Source: Butyricicoccus_A sp963588905 (GTDB taxonomy: Bacteria > Bacillota > Clostridia > Oscillospirales > Butyricicoccaceae). From it: a stretch of 12,590 nt of DNA. Position numbers and translations under genes: made by a program. The stretch is taken from positions 1-12,590 of the forward strand of contig CAVAJF010000026.1 in the NCBI GenBank assembly GCA_963588905.1, given 5' to 3'. Shown one piece after another: positions 1 through 5,426 of the stretch. How positions within the stretch are numbered: position 1 is the stretch's first letter; the number at the start of each line of letters is the position of its first letter. The notes under the pieces are model-generated. The model searched no databases and was not told the DNA's origin. It saw only the letters and a program-made list of their open reading frames with translations.

Positions 1-46
1 TGACAATACTTGGCTGGCGACGGCCCGGGAAGATAGGACGATGCCT
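1..46 (+). rRNA. rrf: 5S ribosomal RNA, 3' end (partial)
   Basis: The first ~46 bases match the characteristic 3' third of bacterial 5S rRNA: the loop E/helix IV region (GATACTTGG-like, here AATACTTGGCTGG), then GACGGCCCGGGAAGATAGGACGATGCC. The 5' part lies outside the window, so an rRNA operon probably ends here. A strong intrinsic terminator follows within 10 bases, as expected for the end of an rrn operon. The exact 3' end cannot be fixed without the 5' strand of helix I; 46-50 is the likely range. Confidence 0.85.
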
Positions 47-55
47 ACACAAAGC

Positions 56-90
56 AAGACCGGAATCCGAAAGGGTTCTGGTCTTTTTTC
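56..90 (+). terminator. Intrinsic terminator of the rRNA operon
   Basis: A 13-bp stem (56-68 with 73-85, a few G-U pairs) closed by a GAAA tetraloop (69-72) is followed directly by TTTTTT at 84-89. It ends the transcript that contains the 5S rRNA. Confidence 0.9.
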
Positions 91-97
91 GTTTTGG

Positions 98-120
98 AGA
101 GATGATGCGACATCATCTCT
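98..120. terminator. Second hairpin between the rRNA terminator and the HTH gene
   Basis: A perfect 10-bp inverted repeat (98-107 and 111-120, 3-nt loop) sits just beyond the minus-strand HTH stop codon. On the plus strand it is followed by CTATTTTATTTC, a weak U-rich tract, so it may be a backup terminator for the rRNA operon. It may also protect the 3' end of the converging HTH mRNA, although the minus strand has no U-run after it. Confidence 0.5.
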
Positions 121-363
121 CTATTTTATTTCTACATCCAGCGTATTAAATTCTTCTGTATCAAAAAATTCTGCGAGCGTCATGCCGAGACCATCGCAGA
201 TTAGCTTGATCGTGATAATTTTGGGACTTTGACTTTTTCCGTATAAAATATTTTTGATGCTGGATGGCGGCATGGCACACACCATAGAAAGTTTGTAAAT
301 CGACATGTCATGCTCGTGCAGAAGCTGTAAAATTCGGTTTTTGATTGCAGAATTTAAATCCAT
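121..363 (-). CDS. Small XRE-family HTH transcriptional regulator
   Basis: 80-residue protein consisting almost entirely of a Cro/C1-type helix-turn-helix. Helices run from about residue 4 to 70, with the recognition region at MPPSSIKNILYGKS and the common C-terminal signature ICDGLGMTLAEFFD. An ATG at 385-387 would add 8 residues, but the ATG at 361-363 has the ribosome site ACAAGGGAG (373-381) at good spacing, so the shorter form is preferred. The gene is divergent from a near-consensus plus-strand promoter (403-431) overlapped by two direct repeats. It probably represses that promoter, and possibly its own; this is inference from position. A -10-like TACAAT for its own transcription lies at 386-391 (minus), with no good -35. 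Such small solitary XRE proteins are common in gut Clostridia and mostly uncharacterised. Confidence 0.85.
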   Translation of the reverse strand: MDLNSAIKNRILQLLHEHDMSIYKLSMVCAMPPSSIKNILYGKSQSPKIITIKLICDGLGMTLAEFFDTEEFNTLDVEIK

Positions 364-402
364 AGTATCACACTCCCTTGTACTCATTGTAGAAAGAAAG
401 TA

Positions 403-431
403 TTGACAAATAGGGCTAAGTTTGATACTAT
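403..431 (+). promoter_or_regulatory. Sigma-A promoter of RNA A
   Basis: TTGACA (403-408), a 17-bp spacer and TACTAT (426-431). The predicted start is near 438. No long ORF follows, only a short segment ending in a terminator at 492-520, so the promoter appears dedicated to a small transcript. Confidence 0.8.
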
Positions 432-439
432 AGGGCTAA
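410..439. promoter_or_regulatory. Direct-repeat operator over the RNA A promoter
   Basis: The 10-mer ATAGGGCTAA occurs at 410-419 and again at 430-439, exactly 20 bp apart, so on one face of the helix. Each copy holds a small palindrome (TAG-GG-CTA). One copy lies in the -35/-10 spacer and the other just after the -10, the classic place for a repressor site. The adjacent divergent HTH gene is the obvious candidate binder (inference). Confidence 0.55.
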
Positions 440-524
440 AGATAGCCTACCCGGGGGATTTGGGATGATACGATGGAAAGGCTTCTTTTCAAGCGAGATG
501 GCAGTTGCCATCTCGCTTTTATCA
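438..524 (+). ncRNA. RNA A: candidate ~85-nt small transcript with G-rich motif
   Basis: The boundaries come from a near-consensus promoter upstream and a strong intrinsic terminator at the 3' end. The 5' half is apparently unstructured and holds a G-rich tract, GGGGGATTT (453-461) running into GGGATGATA (462-470). Positions 458-470 are a perfect 13-nt reverse complement of 11969-11981 in RNA B, and 462-470 also pairs with the two C-rich loops of RNA B. It could be a decoy or sponge RNA for RNA B, or a short mRNA whose ribosome site RNA B covers: an ATG at 473 begins a 20-codon frame. No known family is recognised. Confidence 0.55.
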
Positions 525-535
525 TATTCTTTTGA
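473..535 (+). CDS. Possible 20-residue microprotein in RNA A (doubtful)
   Basis: ATG at 473 opens a 20-codon frame (MERLLFKRDGSCHLAFIIFF) with a weak ribosome site, GGGA, 7 nt upstream. The frame runs straight through the terminator stem and U-tract and stops at 533-535, beyond the expected RNA 3' end. That argues against translation unless termination is inefficient. The hydrophobic C-terminus faintly resembles small membrane peptides, but this is weak. Recorded because it lies exactly downstream of the motif complementary to RNA B. Confidence 0.15.
   Translation: MERLLFKRDGSCHLAFIIFF
492..520 (+). terminator. Intrinsic terminator of RNA A
   Basis: Perfect inverted repeat 492-503 / 506-517 (AGCGAGATGGCA and its complement; effectively an 11-bp stem with a 4-nt loop) followed by TTTT and an AT-rich stretch. 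Confidence 0.85.
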
Positions 536-563
536 CGATTTTACACTTTAAACAACAAAAGTA

Positions 564-592
564 TTGACTTCCTTTTTTTCTCTTGATACAAT
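564..592 (+). promoter_or_regulatory. Sigma-A promoter of tyrA
   Basis: TTGACT (564-569), 17-bp spacer, TACAAT (587-592). The start is expected near 599, giving a ~30-nt leader that contains only the ribosome site. Confidence 0.8.
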
Positions 593-628
593 AGAACGGT
601 ACTCAAAAGATAAAGAAGGGTTCTGTAT

Positions 629-1465
629 ATGAAAAAAACGATTGCCATTGTTGGCTTGGGACTGATTGGCGGTTCTTTTGCCCGTGCATTTAAGAAATAT
701 ACTGATTATACTGTCATTGGCTTTAACCGCACGCGAAGCACAGCGGAAAAGGCACTGGCGGATGGTGCCATTGATGCCATCGGCACGCCGGAAGATTTGA
801 AAGATGTAGATGTTGTGCTGCTGTCTATGTATCCGAAGGTCTCCTGCGACTTTGTAGAAGAGCACATTGAGGCGTTTAAGCCGGGCTGTATCATCACAGA
901 TGATTGCGGCATTAAAAGTTATCTGGTTGAGCGTTTGACGCCGCTGTGTCAAGCTCACGGGCTGTATTTTGTCGGCGGACATCCTATGGCAGGCAGAGAG
1001 GTGTCCGGTTATAAGGCATCCGATGCAGACTTATATAAAGGTGCGAGTATGCTGCTTGTCCCGACAGAGGCATCGACACCGGAAATTGTCAAGCAGGTCA
1101 AAGCGATGTTTTCACAGATTGGTTTTGGTCAGCTCGTCATCACAACACCGGAACATCATGACCGCATGATTGCCTATACTTCTCAGCTGTGCCATGTCGT
1201 GTCCAGTGCGTATATCAAAAGTCCATCGGAATTGGAGCACAAAGGCTATTCCGGCGGCAGCTATCGGGATTTGACGCGCGTGGCATATCTCAATGAGACG
1301 ATGTGGACGGAATTATTTATCGAGAATAAACAGGCACTTGTGCCGGAAATTGATGAAATTATTCAGCATTTGACGGAATATCGCAATGCGATTGCCGGAG
1401 AGGATGCAGATACGCTGTTTCAGCTGCTCAAAGAGGGCAGACAGAGAAAAGAACAATTCGGTTAA
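629..1465 (+). CDS. tyrA: Prephenate dehydrogenase
   Basis: 278 residues, normal for a stand-alone TyrA. It catalyses NAD(P)-dependent oxidative decarboxylation of prephenate to 4-hydroxyphenylpyruvate in tyrosine synthesis, in the cytoplasm. The N-terminal Rossmann domain has the dinucleotide motif GLGLIGGS (residues 9-16). The family motif GGHPMAGRE is at 116-124, with His118 in the active-site region. HHD (176-178) and SQLCH (185-189) are the conserved stretches that start the all-helical dimerisation domain. There is no chorismate mutase or ACT domain, so feedback control by tyrosine through ACT is not expected. The start is supported by AGAAGGG 8 nt upstream. The gene is monocistronic, with its own promoter (564-592) and terminator (1471-1505), and is not beside other aromatic genes. 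Arogenate specificity cannot be excluded from sequence alone. Confidence 0.95.
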   Translation: MKKTIAIVGLGLIGGSFARAFKKYTDYTVIGFNRTRSTAEKALADGAIDAIGTPEDLKDVDVVLLSMYPKVSCDFVEEHIEAFKPGCIITDDCGIKSYLVERLTPLCQAHGLYFVGGHPMAGREVSGYKASDADLYKGASMLLVPTEASTPEIVKQVKAMFSQIGFGQLVITTPEHHDRMIAYTSQLCHVVSSAYIKSPSELEHKGYSGGSYRDLTRVAYLNETMWTELFIENKQALVPEIDEIIQHLTEYRNAIAGEDADTLFQLLKEGRQRKEQFG

Positions 1466-1470
1466 ACAAC

Positions 1471-1505
1471 AAAAGGACGTTCCTAAAAGCAGGAACGTCC
1501 TTTTT
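1471..1505. terminator. tyrA terminator, probably bidirectional
   Basis: 14-bp stem AAAAGGACGTTCCT (1471-1484) with its complement at 1491-1504, a 6-nt loop and a U-run to 1505. On the minus strand it is also followed by a short T-run, so it may end the converging sigma-like gene pair as well. Confidence 0.9.
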
Positions 1506-1619
1506 CTATATGATTCATCCGGCTGGAAAATTTCAGAAAGCAGGGGTGTTATATAGGAGAAAAGGATTATAGGCTTGAAAAAAGAAGGATGTGTACGGGA
1601 AACAGCCGGATGGAATCAG

Positions 1620-1925
1620 CTAGATATAGGGCAGTTCTTCTCGAAAATCCTCAGTGGGATCGGCTTGTTCAAAATGATAGCCCAATGCCTTGCGCAAACG
1701 GCGCTGACCGGAGGAGATCGAACGGGAAACCGCAGAGGGAGAAATACCGAAGATGTCAGCAATTTCTTTTTGCGTCATACCCTCGAGTAAGTTCAGTACG
1801 CAAACCTGATACTGGTGACTTGTCAGCGTTTCTGCCATGCATGATAAGAGCTGGCGACGCAGCTCCATATCCGTGGCGACTGAATCGTTTTTTTTGTCGC
1901 CTGATTCGAGTTGGGCGAGGGACAT
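1620..1925 (-). CDS. Sigma-70 region 4-like HTH protein
   Basis: 101 residues if started at the ATG 1923-1925, which has a perfect ribosome site AAAGGAGG 9 nt upstream. A longer frame reaching 2012 has no comparable signal. Residues ~34-81 look like a sigma-70 region 4 / LuxR-type helix-turn-helix (LTSHQYQV..., then GMTQKEIADIFGISPSAVSRS, then a basic QRRLRKAL helix). There is no region 2, so it cannot be a complete sigma factor by itself. It resembles the small DNA-binding regulators of phage ArpU/DUF1492 type, in which an N-terminal coiled coil precedes such an HTH. Its 5' end overlaps the preceding gene by ~170 nt in the +1 frame. The preceding gene supplies exactly such a coiled coil, so the two may act together or may originally be one gene. 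Confidence 0.75.
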   Translation of the reverse strand: MSLAQLESGDKKNDSVATDMELRRQLLSCMAETLTSHQYQVCVLNLLEGMTQKEIADIFGISPSAVSRSISSGQRRLRKALGYHFEQADPTEDFREELPYI

Positions 1926-2148
1926 ATACGACGGCCTCCTTTGATTTATCATAATAATGTTCCAGATGAAAGGCAATTTGGCGGTTTTCACATGCCATAT
2001 CATATAAGGCATTGATTCGATGGCGCAGTTTTCTGCGAACCTCTAAAGAGATGGTGCGAGAAGCCTGCGATTCAAGCTGTGCAATGCGCCGTTCCAATCG
2101 GATGGCGTCCTGCAGATATTCTTGGGACAGCTCCTGCAATGAGCACAT
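1756..2148 (-). CDS. Coiled-coil protein upstream of sigma-4-like gene
   Basis: 130-residue frame. Residues ~1-68 are charged and heptad-like (LERRIAQLESQASRT, then RRKLRHRINALYDMACENRQIAFHLEHYY), typical of an N-terminal coiled coil. Residues after ~76 are read from DNA that encodes the sigma-4-like protein in another frame. They are basic and low in structure, and may be translation of overprinted sequence. The start has the ribosome site AGGTGA 6 nt upstream. A minus-strand promoter lies at 2264-2292. Function unknown; a regulatory partner or dimerisation module for the downstream HTH protein is plausible. The long overlap could instead reflect a frameshift (natural or sequencing) that splits one ~165-residue regulator. 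Confidence 0.6.
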   Translation of the reverse strand: MCSLQELSQEYLQDAIRLERRIAQLESQASRTISLEVRRKLRHRINALYDMACENRQIAFHLEHYYDKSKEAVVYVPRPTRIRRQKKRFSRHGYGAASPALIMHGRNADKSPVSGLRTELTRGYDAKRNC

Positions 2149-2220
2149 ATGGCGTCACCTCGCAATTTTATTCGATTCCTCGATGGATGGGGGATTTTGT
2201 AAAACCGTGTAGAAATATTC

Positions 2221-2250
2221 AGAAATATCGAGAAAACTGCGATATTTTCT
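2221..2250. repeat. Inverted repeat in the leader of the coiled-coil/sigma-4 pair
   Basis: AGAAATATCG (2221-2230) and CGATATTTTCT (2240-2250) form an imperfect 10-11-bp inverted repeat just downstream of the predicted minus-strand start. It could be an operator or a leader hairpin. Confidence 0.4.
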
Positions 2251-2263
2251 TTCTTACAATTCC

Positions 2264-2292
2264 ATAATAGGACATGAATCGAAGAAAATCAA
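2264..2292 (-). promoter_or_regulatory. Promoter of the coiled-coil/sigma-4 pair
   Basis: Read on the minus strand: TTGATT (2287-2292), 17-bp spacer, TATTAT (2264-2269). The start is expected near 2257, leaving a ~110-nt leader before the ATG at 2148. The leader contains an inverted repeat and a C-rich ATCCCCC stretch. Confidence 0.6.
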
Positions 2293-2294
2293 CC

Positions 2295-2323
2295 TTGAAT
2301 TCGTCAAAATTATATGATATAAT
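2295..2323 (+). promoter_or_regulatory. Possible plus-strand promoter inside a perfect palindrome
   Basis: TTGAAT (2295-2300), 17-bp spacer, TATAAT (2318-2323). The -10 lies in the 17-bp perfect palindrome AATTATAT-G-ATATAATT (2308-2324). A transcript would start near 2330 and be antisense to the CobW-DUF1980 gene, with no gene of its own. The palindrome may instead be a protein-binding site. Confidence 0.35.
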
Positions 2324-2340
2324 TCTGGAAATTTTCGATA

Positions 2341-2375
2341 AAAAAATCTCCCGATTGGCTATCAATCGGGAGATT
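2341..2375 (-). terminator. Terminator of the CobW operon
   Basis: 13-bp perfect stem (2363-2375 with 2345-2357, 5-nt loop) followed on the minus strand by seven T residues. It lies 15 bp after the stop codon of the second CobW gene. Confidence 0.9.
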
Positions 2376-2389
2376 CAAGAATACAAATT

Positions 2390-3340
2390 TTATTTTACAT
2401 AGCAGATGTCGTCATCCGGCTTCTTCGCAGGCTCCAGAGACTTGACATACAGAACCGGGCCCATGCCCTGATATTCCGGGAAGAACTCGTGCTTGACCTC
2501 TGCGGTGATAGTGTACCAATCACGATCCTTGAGCTTGGCAGCGGAAGGATGCTTGCACACAACAGCGGCAAAAGAAATATCTTCTGCACAGCAGGTCATG
2601 ACAAAGCGGCCAGCGGCAAAATTATTTTTGCCCATGCCGTTCGGACGATAGGTCTGGCACAGGAAACGCACGGTATGACCCGCATACTTTTTCGGATGCT
2701 CCATCGCATCGAAATACCACATCGCATAGTCTGCATCGGAAATATCAACGATGTCCTTGGAGAGATCCAGATTGGCTTCCAGGGACTCCTGATAGACCTC
2801 GCTTCTGCCGTCCGGATAATCCATAAAGATGTCAGCGCGGCGGTTAATCATGCGGACACGACGGTTTTTGATGATGTCCTTGGTGTTGGCATCACAGCGG
2901 TTAAACACAATCATGTCGGTCATTTGCAGCATCGGGAACATAAAGCCGCCCATGTTCTGGAAATAATTATCAAAGGTGCGGGCATCCACAGTGGTGACGG
3001 TCTGATAGACAATCCAGCCCTTCGGGAAGGTGTCCGGCGCCAAATCCGCCAGCTTCCACATGCCGTTCCACTCGACGATAACGCGTTCCGGCTTGTATTT
3101 CCGGCTGCATTCCTCTAAGAACATGCGGTTGAAGTCTTCCTGATCTTCAATGGTCTTGACAATGCAGTTGGAATCCATCAGCAGACCGTAATCAAACTCG
3201 GTCTCGCCGTCCTCGCACACGATCATCAAGGTCTTTTCGCCTTCGGAAAAATTCGGATCGCGCAGGATAGACTCGATAAAGGTTGTCTTACCGCTGTCTA
3301 AAAAGCCGGTAAAGAAATATACAGGAATTTCCACAGACAA
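2390..3340 (-). CDS. CobW-like GTPase fused to DUF1980/TIGR03943-like domain
   Basis: 316 residues. The N-terminal two thirds are a G3E/CobW P-loop GTPase: Walker A GFLDSGKTT (12-20) and a guanine-specificity motif NRCD (147-150). The usual ENEFGE and IEPSG segments are changed to CEDGETE (42-48) and VEWNGMWK (89-96). The CxCC metal-transfer motif of CobW/ZNG1 proteins is absent, so it may have lost or altered metal handling. The last ~95 residues (VRFLCQTYRP..., GRFVMTCCAEDISFAAVV...) resemble the C-terminal domain of DUF1980/TIGR03943 proteins, which in many Firmicutes sit beside a DUF318 permease and CobW genes. The usual CobW_C domain is lacking. AAGGAGG precedes the ATG, and the gap to the upstream CobW gene is 6 nt, so both are one transcript. 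A partner role in metal (probably zinc) allocation is inferred. Confidence 0.85.
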   Translation of the reverse strand: MSVEIPVYFFTGFLDSGKTTFIESILRDPNFSEGEKTLMIVCEDGETEFDYGLLMDSNCIVKTIEDQEDFNRMFLEECSRKYKPERVIVEWNGMWKLADLAPDTFPKGWIVYQTVTTVDARTFDNYFQNMGGFMFPMLQMTDMIVFNRCDANTKDIIKNRRVRMINRRADIFMDYPDGRSEVYQESLEANLDLSKDIVDISDADYAMWYFDAMEHPKKYAGHTVRFLCQTYRPNGMGKNNFAAGRFVMTCCAEDISFAAVVCKHPSAAKLKDRDWYTITAEVKHEFFPEYQGMGPVLYVKSLEPAKKPDDDICYVK

Positions 3341-3346
3341 TCCTCC

Positions 3347-4546
3347 TTATGCAAACAGTTCAGCCAGCGCGTCTTCCTTGATGCCGGAACCGATGACGCA
3401 CAGACGGCCGGTGTAATCGGCAGCGCCGTGACGCAGCTCAATTTCACCCGGAACCATATCAAAGTGCAGCCAAGTGCCGTCCTGCTCCGGAACGATGCCC
3501 TTTGCACGCAGAACAATGCCGTACAGCTCCTGATCGTCCAACTGATTCAGGCGGGCACGCAGATCCTCTTCCGTGTACTTGCGCGCGGTCTCAATGCCCC
3601 AGCTGGTGAATACTTCGTCGGCATCGTGGCCGTGGTGGTGATGACCGCAGGAGCAAACGCCGTTTTCGTCGTAATGATGTTCATGATGATGCTCATGTTC
3701 GTGCTCGTGCTCGTCATGATCGTGATGATGATGGCCACAGGAGCAGGTCTCGCCGTCGTGATGATGGTGCTCGTGTTCATGCTCGTGCTCGTGTTCGTCA
3801 TGGTCATGATGGTGTTCATGTTCGTGCTCATGCTCATCATGATCGTGGTGATGATGGCCGCAGGAACAGGTCTCGCCGTCATGATGATGGTGGTGATGAT
3901 GCTCCTCGTGCTCGTACAGCTCGGCGGCATCCAGCAGGGCCTTGTGGCCGTCTGCGCACATGACATCGTAAATCTGCTCGCCGGTCAGCTCGTCCCACGG
4001 TGTGGTGATGATGCTGGTGTTTTCGCCGCAGTGCTCACGAACCAGCTTGAGTGCCTCATCCAGACGCTTTTCGCTGACATTCTGGGTACGGCTCAGCACG
4101 ATGGTGCCGGCGCTCTCCAGCTGATTGACATAGAACTCACCGAAGTTCTTGATATACATGCGGCACTTGGAGGCGTCGCATACGGTGGTCATGCAGCCCA
4201 TCTCTACTTCGCCTTCGCGCAGAACCGGCTGTACAGCAGCGGCAACGTCCGACAGTTTGCCGACGCCGGACGGCTCAATGATGATGCGATCCGGTGCGTA
4301 CTGGCTCAGCACATCGCCCAGTGCCTTTTCAAAGTCACCGACCAGCGTGCAGCAGATGCAGCCGGAATTCATTTCGTTGATCTGAATGCCGGAGTCCTTC
4401 AGGAAACCGCCGTCAATGCCGATTTCGCCGAACTCATTCTCAATCAGAACGACCTTCTGACCCTTGAGCGGACCTTCCAGCAGCTTGCGAATCAAAGTGG
4501 TCTTACCGGCGCCTAAAAAGCCGGAAATAATGTCGATTTTCGTCAT
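3347..4546 (-). CDS. G3E-family (CobW/ZNG1-type) metallochaperone GTPase with His/Cys-rich insert
   Basis: 399 residues from the ATG at 4544-4546, which has AGAAGG 8 nt upstream; a GTG three codons earlier abuts the ribosome site and is unlikely. Walker A GFLGAGKTT is at 9-17, the NEFGEIGID switch at 37-45, the metal-transfer motif GCICC at 62-66 and IIEPSGVG at 89-96. The guanine motif position holds SRTQ (152-155), not NKxD, so nucleotide specificity may be relaxed. Residues ~212-310 form an extraordinary His/Asp/Glu-rich insert with three CSCGHHHH units. A CobW_C domain (~310-399) follows. Such proteins use GTP hydrolysis to deliver metal, Zn in the best-known cases, to client enzymes. The neighbouring SmtB-type repressor supports zinc. 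It is first in a two-gene operon with the CobW-DUF1980 gene. Confidence 0.93.
   Translation of the reverse strand: MTKIDIISGFLGAGKTTLIRKLLEGPLKGQKVVLIENEFGEIGIDGGFLKDSGIQINEMNSGCICCTLVGDFEKALGDVLSQYAPDRIIIEPSGVGKLSDVAAAVQPVLREGEVEMGCMTTVCDASKCRMYIKNFGEFYVNQLESAGTIVLSRTQNVSEKRLDEALKLVREHCGENTSIITTPWDELTGEQIYDVMCADGHKALLDAAELYEHEEHHHHHHHDGETCSCGHHHHDHDEHEHEHEHHHDHDEHEHEHEHEHHHHDGETCSCGHHHHDHDEHEHEHEHHHEHHYDENGVCSCGHHHHGHDADEVFTSWGIETARKYTEEDLRARLNQLDDQELYGIVLRAKGIVPEQDGTWLHFDMVPGEIELRHGAADYTGRLCVIGSGIKEDALAELFA
3620..3913 (-). repeat. Tandem repeats encoding the His/Cys-rich metal-binding segment
   Basis: Three repeats of a block encoding (D/N)G-(E/V)-(T/-)CSCGHHHH lie at about 3641, 3731 and 3854 (plus-strand positions of the same landmark), spaced 90 and 123 bp and kept in frame (30 and 41 codons). 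Between them are runs of alternating His with Asp or Glu. The near-identity of the 3731 and 3854 copies points to recent duplication by slippage or recombination, so copy number may vary between strains. Confidence 0.85.
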
Positions 4547-4564
4547 ATCAAACACCTTCTATAA

Positions 4565-4593
4565 GATATAGTTTACAAGAGAATCAAAGCCAA
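4565..4593 (-). promoter_or_regulatory. Probable promoter of the CobW operon
   Basis: On the minus strand: TTGGCT (4588-4593), 17-bp spacer, TATATC (4565-4570), moderately close to consensus. An inverted repeat AAAGCC-aaa-GGCTTT (4586-4600) overlaps the -35, a good place for an operator. No recognisable SmtB or Zur box was found. Confidence 0.45.
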
Positions 4594-4702
4594 AGGCTTT
4601 CTAAGCTATCGTACACCAAAACAGGAGAGTTTTCAAGAGTTTCTGATGTAAAAGAACCGTGAACACAGGGGAATCGACCAAAATAGGGCAAAACCGGAAA
4701 CA

Positions 4703-4731
4703 TTGACATTGCAGGCGAGATACCGTACAAT
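4703..4731 (+). promoter_or_regulatory. Promoter of the DUF308-arsR operon
   Basis: TTGACA (4703-4708), 17-bp spacer, TACAAT (4726-4731). The start is expected near 4738. The ~44-nt leader holds a short hairpin (TGCGG 4747-4751 / CCGCA 4761-4765) just before the ribosome site GGGAGG (4766-4771). I could not see a clear 12-2-12 ArsR/SmtB operator here. Confidence 0.8.
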
Positions 4732-4781
4732 GAAAACAGAAATACATGCGGAGAACCACCCCGCAGGGAGGCTGAAACAAT

Positions 4782-5423
4782 ATGTTTGAAACATTCCGCA
4801 GCATTCGGTTTCATTTGCTGCTGGCAGCGCTTGGCTATATTGCTGTCGGTGCTGTGATGCTGTTTATCCCCGATCAGTTTTTGACAGTCGTTTGCTATGT
4901 CATCGGCGCGCTGCTCATTGCTTACGGCGTCATTGGTATGCTGATGTGCTGGAAAGACCGAACGATTCGCATCGTAAAAATTTTCATTGGCATTTTGGCG
5001 ATTGCCGTTGGCATTTTTGTCATTGCGCAGCCCAAGGCGTTCAGCGCGGTTTTGCCGATTATCTTTGGCTTGATTTTGCTACTTGACGGCGCACTCAATC
5101 TGCGGCATGGCATCGGACTCAAAAAGTTCGGCGATCCGGGCTATCTTTCGGTTATGATTGTCGGTGTTATCACGGTCGTATTCAGTGCCGTCATTCTCAT
5201 GCATCCGTATGGCACGGCAAAATTCACGCTGCGCCTCATCGGTGTTGCGCTGATTTACAGCGGTATCTCGGACTTCTTGGTTCTATATCGAATGAATCAC
5301 GCGCGCCTGATTTACGAGCGTGACAATCCGCCGGAGCCGAAGAAAAAGGGACAGAAGCGGAAAAAGACCAAGATCATCGATGTACACGCCCATCCGGTCG
5401 ATGATGACGACGAGGAGGAATGA
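4782..5423 (+). CDS. DUF308 (HdeD-like) membrane protein with charged metal-like tail
   Basis: 213 residues with about six transmembrane helices between residues 10 and 170 (for example LLLAALGYIAVGAVMLFI, VLPIIFGLILLLDGAL), the usual HdeD/DUF308 arrangement of three helix pairs. The cytoplasmic C-terminal tail is unusual: a basic stretch (PKKKGQKRKKTK) followed by DVHAHPVDDDDEEE, whose His/Asp/Glu residues could bind divalent metal. The DNA encoding the final Glu-Glu-Glu (GAGGAGGAA) doubles as the ribosome site of the downstream arsR gene, so the two are translationally coupled. Function is unknown. The coupling to a zinc-sensor-type repressor and the divergent CobW genes suggests a membrane role in metal stress (inference). 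Confidence 0.85.
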   Translation: MFETFRSIRFHLLLAALGYIAVGAVMLFIPDQFLTVVCYVIGALLIAYGVIGMLMCWKDRTIRIVKIFIGILAIAVGIFVIAQPKAFSAVLPIIFGLILLLDGALNLRHGIGLKKFGDPGYLSVMIVGVITVVFSAVILMHPYGTAKFTLRLIGVALIYSGISDFLVLYRMNHARLIYERDNPPEPKKKGQKRKKTKIIDVHAHPVDDDDEEE

Positions 5424-5426
5424 GCG

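Noticed and set aside
1516..1612. Inverted repeat CATCCGGCTG / CAGCCGGATG, 77 bp apart
   Set aside because: Only 10 bp, long separation, no nearby gene boundary that it explains; treated as chance.
1575..1954. Plus-strand frames at 1575-1790 and 1589-1954
   Set aside because: No ribosome site and they lie opposite the sigma-4-like gene, whose HTH motif and AAAGGAGG site mark the coding strand.
2189..2197. Second GGGGGATTT, matching the G-rich tract of RNA A, opposite the leader of the coiled-coil gene
   Set aside because: Only 9 nt and without the GGGATGATA continuation. Pairing of RNA A with that leader is possible but not distinguishable from chance.
3620..3913. Regular repeats that could suggest a CRISPR array
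   Set aside because: The repeats are in-frame coding DNA for a His/Cys-rich protein segment, with no unique spacers of even length.
3428..4516. 362-codon plus-strand frame opposite the CobW gene, with very hydrophobic repeats
   Set aside because: It is the antisense reading of the His-rich segment (CAT/CAC read backwards gives Met/Val). No ribosome site, and the opposite strand encodes a clear G3E GTPase.
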